Shown here: positions 6,130 to 9,395 of the stretch, in pieces
How the letters are laid out: each line of letters opens with the position of its first letter
Position numbering within the stretch: the stretch's first letter is position 1
From: an uncultured Dialister sp.
GTDB lineage: Bacteria > Bacillota > Negativicutes > Veillonellales > Dialisteraceae
Direction: 5' to 3'
NCBI RefSeq assembly: GCF_900541605.1
Contig: NZ_UQKJ01000076.1
Coordinates: forward strand, 1 to 9,395
DNA: 9,395 nucleotides
The notes under the pieces: model-generated
The model's input: only the letters and a program-made list of their open reading frames with translations
Database searches by the model: none
Told to the model about the DNA's origin: nothing
Made by a program: the position numbers and the translations under genes

Positions 6130-7440
6130 TTAGAAGTTATAGTTCAGGGAGAGGGTCCAGCCGTCATCGGGATCCTCACCGTGCTTTGCTTTGCCTGCAA
6201 AGGCATATTCTCCGTGGAGGTACACATTCTTCAGGAGAGCCACATCTCCTTCCAGGTTCCAGAACCGGAGGTTGTCAGCCTGGTACTTGCTGCTCTTTTT
6301 CTCCGCCTTGCTTCCGAAGGAGTCAGCCAGGTTGTTCAGGTAGTTTGTCTGGAGGATGGTGCCGCCGAAATATACTTCCCGGTCCACGTCGAAGTAAGCC
6401 AGGGACAGGTCGAAGGAGCCCGGATGCTTCTTATTCAGCTTCCCGTAGGAAAGGCCGGCATTCCAGCCGGTGTCATAGTCGGTCTTTGCATTGGTATTCT
6501 TATAGTAATCGCCGAAGAGGCTCCATTTTTCAGCAAAGGGGATATCGATGCCGCCGCCGATGATGGAAGGATTGTCAATGCCGTCTGTCTTACTCTGGAA
6601 TTTCAGGTAGTCCACATTGGCCTTGAAAGCTTTGGATTTATATCCTGCCGCAGCGGCAAAGAAGTCGGCCCCCTCTATTGGAGATTTGCCTTTCACTTCA
6701 TTCCAGCCGCCATTGAACTGGCCATATTTGACAGCCGCATCCCACCCATCCTTTGCATAGGAGAGCTGGGCACCGTCATAGCCGATGGCCTTTCCGTAGA
6801 GCCAGCCTTTCTGGTTTCCGATAACAATGGGCTGGCGGCCCAGGCGGACCTGGAAATCGCCGAATTTATGATTGACAAATAACTGGTCCATGGAAGTCTG
6901 GCCATCATCGCTTTTGCCATCCTTGAAGTACATGTTGGTCAGGAACCGGCCTTTCACGTAGGTGTCTTTATTGACTTTCCCCTTTACATTGAGGCGGATA
7001 CGGCCATCCCATACATCACCCTTTTTGGCGCCGGTCTTCGAATCCATGGTGGCATCGCTTAAATACCGCATACGGGCATCGCCGGACCAGTAAATGTTAC
7101 CCACTTTCTTTTCCAGGTTGGACACCCGGACCCCGAGGTTTGCAAGTTCATCGGCGTATTCACCGGCCAGCTTGTCGAGGGTAGCTTTCTGGTCTGCATT
7201 CAGCTGGTCTTCCTTAGCCATGAGGCGGGCGATAATCTGGGCCAGTTCGTAGCGGGTCATATTCCGTTCCCCTTTGAATGTACCATCGGGGTAACCTTCG
7301 ACGACACCCTGGCTGGAAAGATCGGATACCGCCTGGTAAGCCCAGTCATCGGGGCTTACATCGGAAAACGGATTGGCAGCCATGGCGGATGCGCCGCAGG
7401 CAATCAGAAATGCAGCAGAAAGTAAAGTCAGCTTTTTCAT
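6130..7440 (-). CDS. ompM: OmpM-type SLH-domain outer-membrane porin/anchor
   Basis: A 436-aa major outer-membrane protein. It tethers the outer membrane to peptidoglycan through its N-terminal SLH domain and forms a beta-barrel pore at the C-terminus. Residues 1-21 are a signal peptide (likely cut after AMA). The SLH domain spans about 24-75 (FSDVSPDDWAY, GYPDGTF, and the TRYE motif at 62-65). A charged helical linker (about 77-112) probably forms a coiled coil, as expected of a trimeric porin. From about 115 the sequence alternates as short strands and ends LSLNYNF with a terminal aromatic, as expected for Bam-dependent insertion. The ATG follows AAAGGAG at about seven bases. In Negativicutes such SLH domains (Mep45/OmpM) bind polyamine-modified peptidoglycan. 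One oddity is that LIAC-G (12-16) resembles a lipobox, but the A-x-A site and the family argue for signal peptidase I. The gene name is by family; several paralogues are usual. Confidence 0.9.
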   Translation of the reverse strand: MKKLTLLSAAFLIACGASAMAANPFSDVSPDDWAYQAVSDLSSQGVVEGYPDGTFKGERNMTRYELAQIIARLMAKEDQLNADQKATLDKLAGEYADELANLGVRVSNLEKKVGNIYWSGDARMRYLSDATMDSKTGAKKGDVWDGRIRLNVKGKVNKDTYVKGRFLTNMYFKDGKSDDGQTSMDQLFVNHKFGDFQVRLGRQPIVIGNQKGWLYGKAIGYDGAQLSYAKDGWDAAVKYGQFNGGWNEVKGKSPIEGADFFAAAAGYKSKAFKANVDYLKFQSKTDGIDNPSIIGGGIDIPFAEKWSLFGDYYKNTNAKTDYDTGWNAGLSYGKLNKKHPGSFDLSLAYFDVDREVYFGGTILQTNYLNNLADSFGSKAEKKSSKYQADNLRFWNLEGDVALLKNVYLHGEYAFAGKAKHGEDPDDGWTLSLNYNF

Positions 7441-7491
7441 GAGTATCTCCTTTGAAAAAAATGAGGGGCCCAGGGCCGGGAATCAGTAACG

Positions 7492-7529
7492 GACAGGATG
7501 AATAATGTTATAAAATAATTTATCCTGTC
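7492..7529. promoter_or_regulatory. 38-bp palindrome at the ompM promoters
   Basis: Arms GACAGGATGAATAAT (7492-7506) and ATAATTTATCCTGTC (7515-7529) are inverted copies with two mismatches around an 8-base centre. The palindrome covers the -10 and most of the -35 of the proximal promoter and starts a few bases after the predicted start point of the distal promoter. It could be an operator. Alternatively, in transcripts from the distal promoter, it could be a hairpin at the extreme 5' end that stabilises the mRNA. I cannot assign it to a known regulator; it does not fit a standard Fur box well. Confidence 0.6.
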
Positions 7530-7531
7530 AA
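7502..7531 (-). promoter_or_regulatory. ompM proximal promoter candidate
   Basis: The minus strand has a perfect -35 TTGACA (7526-7531), an 18-bp spacer, and CATTAT (7502-7507, 4 of 6) as -10. It lies inside the palindrome, as expected if a repressor controls it. It is weaker than the distal candidate because of the -10. Confidence 0.4.
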
Positions 7532-7542
7532 ACATTGTCTTT

Positions 7543-7571
7543 ACTATAGCATCGGTCTTGTGAAATGTGAA
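7543..7571 (-). promoter_or_regulatory. ompM distal promoter with extended -10
   Basis: The minus strand has -35 TTCACA (7566-7571, 5 of 6), a 17-bp spacer, and -10 TATAGT (7543-7548, 5 of 6) preceded by TGC, an extended -10. The predicted start is near 7536, giving a leader of about 95 nt that begins just before the palindrome. Confidence 0.65.
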
Positions 7572-7810
7572 ATTTTATCTGATTTTATCGAGTAAAATAG
7601 AGGTAATACCCATGTAAAGCAGAAAGGGGAAATTCGTAAATGCTGTGTAAAATATCCAAACAGTTATTGCAATTTGTTGGAGGTAATAGAGAATGGTGCG
7701 TGCCATTCTGCAGAACCGGTAATTTATGTCATTATTTTGTAAGGATTAAGTTATGATATAAAATATATTAATACCCAGTTATTATATTTTCCTTTTAGAA
7801 GGCACTGACA

Positions 7811-8066
7811 ATTTCAGTTTGCCCCGCTGTTGGTATTCGGTGTTGACGGGTAGAGTCACTCGCACGGAGCTTCTAGCTGCTAGCTTCTAGCTGTTAGCTG
7901 CTAGGAAAGCTGATTCGCCTGCGGCGCTTTCCACTCGACGTTTCCGCCAGTCATTCGTGCCGTAGGCTGTCGAGCTTTCCTGGAAGCTGGAGGCTAGTAG
8001 CTAGAAGCCCCGCACGAATGACTCTATCCATCAGCACCGAATACCAACAGCTCGTCAAACCGCAAC
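7811..8066. repeat. Dispersed inverted-repeat element, complete long copy (C)
   Basis: A 256-bp imperfect palindrome. Outer ends are ATTTCAGTTTGCCCC at left and AGCTCGTCAAACCGCAAC at right. Inward come TAGAGTCA (7851-7858) and its inverted copy, then degenerate 7-bp tandem repeats: five copies in the left arm (7871-7905: TTCTAGC, TGCTAGC, TTCTAGC, TGTTAGC, TGCTAGG) and four in the right arm (7979-8006). The centre carries GGAAAGC/GCTTTCC pairs and a second copy of AGTCATTCGTGC (7949-7960). It lies between the EamA gene, whose stop is 9 nt away, and the ompM upstream region. No open frame of note; no transposase. Confidence 0.82.
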
Positions 8067-8075
8067 AGGCTCTGT

Positions 8076-8939
8076 TCACTTCGACACATTTCCTACCACG
8101 ATTCCTCCTAAAATACAGGCGATGCCGGCCCACTGGAGGGGGGATGCCGATTCCCCCAGTACCAGGAGCGCCATGACCAGGGCCACCGGAAGCTCGGAGG
8201 CCACGAGGATACTGCCCAGCCCCGGGCCGATGTGGGGCATGCCCCAGGACAGGAGGAATGGCGGCAGGGCGACGCCAAAGAGCCCGAGAAGGAGCCCAAA
8301 TGGCAGGAGAGCGGGCCAGATGGCAGGGGTAAGGATAAATACCGGCGGCAGGACGATAAATGTAAGTATCGTATCTCCTGTGGCCATGAGGGCCCCCTTC
8401 AGGGCCGGAGGAATCCCTTCTCCCAGAAGGGAGCTGGCCGTAATGACAGCCGTATAAGAGAGGGCAGCCAGAAGGCCCCAGACCATGCCGGAGGAGAGAG
8501 AAAGAGGCTGATTTCCTTCAAGGAAACCGGCCGCCAGGAATGTACCGGTAAGGCAGAGGATAATGGACAGGCATTTCAGGGGGCTTGGGAAACGGCGGGA
8601 AATGAATGCTTCCACTACGGACCCCATCCATATGGACTGGAACAGGAAGACCACCGCCAGGGAGGCGGAGAGGGTCTCCAATGAGCGATAATAAAAGATC
8701 GTGGTGAGGGCCATGGGAATTCCGACGGCCAGGAGAGAAAGCACATGGAAGGGAGTGAGAGTCTTTTTCCTGGTAAAGAAAACGCCGGCCCAGAGGAAAA
8801 ACATGCCGAAGAGGCACTGCACCCCGCTCACGTCGGTGAGATCCAGACCGGCGGCATAGGCGATTTTTACAAAGGTGGACAGGATCCCATAGCAGGCACC
8901 GGCTGCAAAGACAATACAAGCATAAATTCCCTTCGGCAC
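8076..8939 (-). CDS. EamA/DMT-superfamily transporter
   Basis: A 287-aa inner-membrane protein of the drug/metabolite transporter superfamily, with about ten hydrophobic segments arranged as two EamA repeats (about 5-140 and 148-284). Each repeat ends with the family pattern of a helix rich in small residues followed by a hydrophobic pair of helices: SLETLSASLAVVFLFQSIW (86-104) and its counterpart PHIGPGLGSILVASELP (235-251), followed by LGE and a final glycine-rich helix. Length is normal. The start is GTG (8937-8939), supported by GGGAGG nine bases upstream. Substrate unknown: relatives export amino acids, nucleosides or other metabolites. It is a single-gene unit with its own promoter and a terminator hairpin in its leader, so it may be controlled by attenuation. 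Confidence 0.88.
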   Translation of the reverse strand: MPKGIYACIVFAAGACYGILSTFVKIAYAAGLDLTDVSGVQCLFGMFFLWAGVFFTRKKTLTPFHVLSLLAVGIPMALTTIFYYRSLETLSASLAVVFLFQSIWMGSVVEAFISRRFPSPLKCLSIILCLTGTFLAAGFLEGNQPLSLSSGMVWGLLAALSYTAVITASSLLGEGIPPALKGALMATGDTILTFIVLPPVFILTPAIWPALLPFGLLLGLFGVALPPFLLSWGMPHIGPGLGSILVASELPVALVMALLVLGESASPLQWAGIACILGGIVVGNVSK

Positions 8940-8954
8940 AATTGCATTCCTCCC

Positions 8955-8988
8955 AAAAGAAAAGCACAGTACCTGTAAAGTACTGTGC
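8955..8988 (-). terminator. Terminator hairpin inside the EamA gene leader (candidate attenuator)
   Basis: A perfect 9-bp stem GCACAGTAC / GTACTGTGC (8964-8972 and 8980-8988) with a 7-base loop. On the minus strand it is followed by TTTTCTTTT, and the Shine-Dalgarno GGGAGG of the EamA gene comes immediately after. The tail exists only on this strand. With the promoter near 9035, transcription would have to pass this hairpin before reaching the gene. Confidence 0.7.
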
Positions 8989-9031
8989 GGCGAAAACAGA
9001 AAGTTCTGAAAAAATCCACAACCGAAACGGT

Positions 9032-9040
9032 TTTATATCA
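9032..9040 (-). promoter_or_regulatory. Extended -10 promoter of the EamA gene
   Basis: The minus strand reads TGATATAAA, a TGn plus TATAAA extended -10. No good -35 is found at 16-18 bp, which is tolerable for an extended -10. The small palindrome AACCGAAACGGTT (9020-9032) overlaps the predicted start point and could be an operator. The predicted leader is about 85 nt. Confidence 0.5.
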
Positions 9041-9105
9041 TTTACTGTATCATAAAAGAAGAATGGGTGCAAGAAATGGCAATGGTGGAAATGGAAGCTC
9101 CACAA

Positions 9106-9208
9106 ATTGCGGTGAGCTGTTGGAGCGAAGCTTACGGATAGAGTCATTCGTGCGGGGCTTCTAGCTGCTAGCCTCTAGCTTTCAGGAAAGCTCGACAGCC
9201 TGCGGCAC
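9106..9208. repeat. Dispersed inverted-repeat element, left half (copy D)
   Basis: The outer end ATTGCGGTGAGCTGTTGG (9106-9123) matches the other copies with a short deletion. Then come ATAGAGTCATTCGTGCGGGG and heptads TTCTAGC, TGCTAGC, CTCTAGC, TTTCAGG (9159-9186), then GGAAAGCTCGACAGCCTGCGG, which matches the inner right arm of the copy at 7811-8066 in reverse complement. No matching right arm is found before the window ends, so it is a half element or is interrupted. Confidence 0.75.
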
Positions 9209-9342
9209 TTCCTTCAATTTCCATCAGCTAACCTCAGCCCTGTGGGCAGCGTCGGGCTACCAAAAGGAAGGCGCCTCATGCAGAGTCATTTTCACGTTTT
9301 AGGGTTAGAGTCGTTAGGAGTCCAACTGCGGCAGAGCCGTTG

Positions 9343-9390
9343 TCCGTCAGCCTCCTTCCTCGGGAAGGAGGTGGCGCCGTAGGCGACGGA
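9343..9390. repeat. Nested-hairpin intergenic repeat (different family)
   Basis: CCGTC (9344-9348) pairs with GACGG (9385-9389) and encloses a 9-bp hairpin CCTCCTTCC/GGAAGGAGG (9351-9371, loop TCG) and a smaller GCGCC...GGCG hairpin. This branched shape resembles short palindromic repeats common between genes in Firmicutes genomes. It has no sequence link to the heptad-bearing elements. It continues to or past the window edge. Confidence 0.5.
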
Positions 9391-9395
9391 GGTTA

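Larger units (their letters stand above)
7441..7810. other. Leader and promoter region upstream of ompM
   Basis: About 370 AT-rich bases. The right-hand part (7572-7810) has no convincing gene. It holds a hairpin AGAATGG/CCATTCT (7690-7709), two copies of GAGGTAATA 80 bp apart (7600-7608 and 7680-7688), and a plus-strand frame of 38 codons (7640-7756) with a poor ribosome site, discussed as a finding. The left part holds two promoters and the palindrome listed separately, then a ribosome site directly before ompM. Confidence 0.6.
8940..9395. other. Non-coding region right of the EamA gene
   Basis: About 455 bases without a gene. From left to right: ribosome site, attenuator hairpin and promoter of the EamA gene (to 9040), about 65 bases with nothing recognised, the half element at 9106-9208, a stretch (9209-9342) with no clear structure but containing CATGCAGAGTCATT and TTAGAGTCG, which faintly recall the element core, and a nested-hairpin repeat at the window end. 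Confidence 0.6.

Noticed and set aside
7396..7410. Lipobox LIAC in the OmpM signal peptide
   Set aside because: The family is cleaved by signal peptidase I, a clear A-x-A site follows at 19-21, and the SLH domain begins right after it.
7492..7529. Fur box
   Set aside because: The arms (GACAGGAT outer part) do not follow the GATAAT-repeat pattern, although the AT-rich centre superficially resembles it.
7871..8006. CRISPR array
   Set aside because: The repeats are 7 bp, contiguous, degenerate and inverted between arms; there are no spacers of constant length and no cas genes.
8940..9025. Known riboswitch before the EamA gene
   Set aside because: The segment before the terminator is only about 40 nt and I could not match any class core; only the attenuator hairpin is supported.

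Overview
The window reads as chromosomal DNA of a diderm Firmicute of the class Negativicutes (an Acidaminococcus-, Dialister- or Megasphaera-like organism; the genus is a guess). The main clue is an OmpM-type outer-membrane protein: signal peptide, one SLH domain, a short helical linker, then a beta-barrel ending in Phe. This architecture is characteristic of that class. All six confident genes lie on the minus strand. No tRNA, rRNA, transposase, phage gene or CRISPR array is visible.

Layout from left to right. 1-68 is half of a dispersed inverted-repeat element. 103-140 is a strong terminator for a PotE-type putrescine/ornithine antiporter (147-1490), whose best start is a TTG well inside the longest open frame and whose promoter lies about 230 nt upstream. 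1491-2228 is AT-rich and non-coding, with an orphan hairpin and paired direct repeats. 2229-2367 is a complete repeat element. 2381-6035 is a three-gene ABC importer operon, transcribed ATPase, then lipoprotein binding protein, then fused double permease, of the ferric / hexose-phosphate / phosphonate type. 6130-7440 is ompM, with a terminator-like hairpin squeezed between it and the ATPase start. 7441-7810 holds the ompM promoters and a 38-bp palindrome. 7811-8066 is a second complete repeat element. 8076-8939 is an EamA/DMT-family transporter with a terminator hairpin in its own leader. 9106-9395 carries another repeat half and a different nested-hairpin repeat.

Functionally this is an envelope and transport region: polyamine exchange, an ABC importer read through from the major porin/anchor gene, and a drug/metabolite exporter-type permease. 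Two of the envelope functions may meet biochemically, because SLH domains of OmpM/Mep45 proteins bind polyamine-modified peptidoglycan in this class, while PotE handles putrescine. That link is inference.

The unusual content is outside the genes: a family of large imperfect palindromes with degenerate 7-bp tandem repeats (four loci in 9.4 kb, three of them just downstream of genes), a palindrome at the ompM promoters, and two terminators placed where they could act as attenuators.
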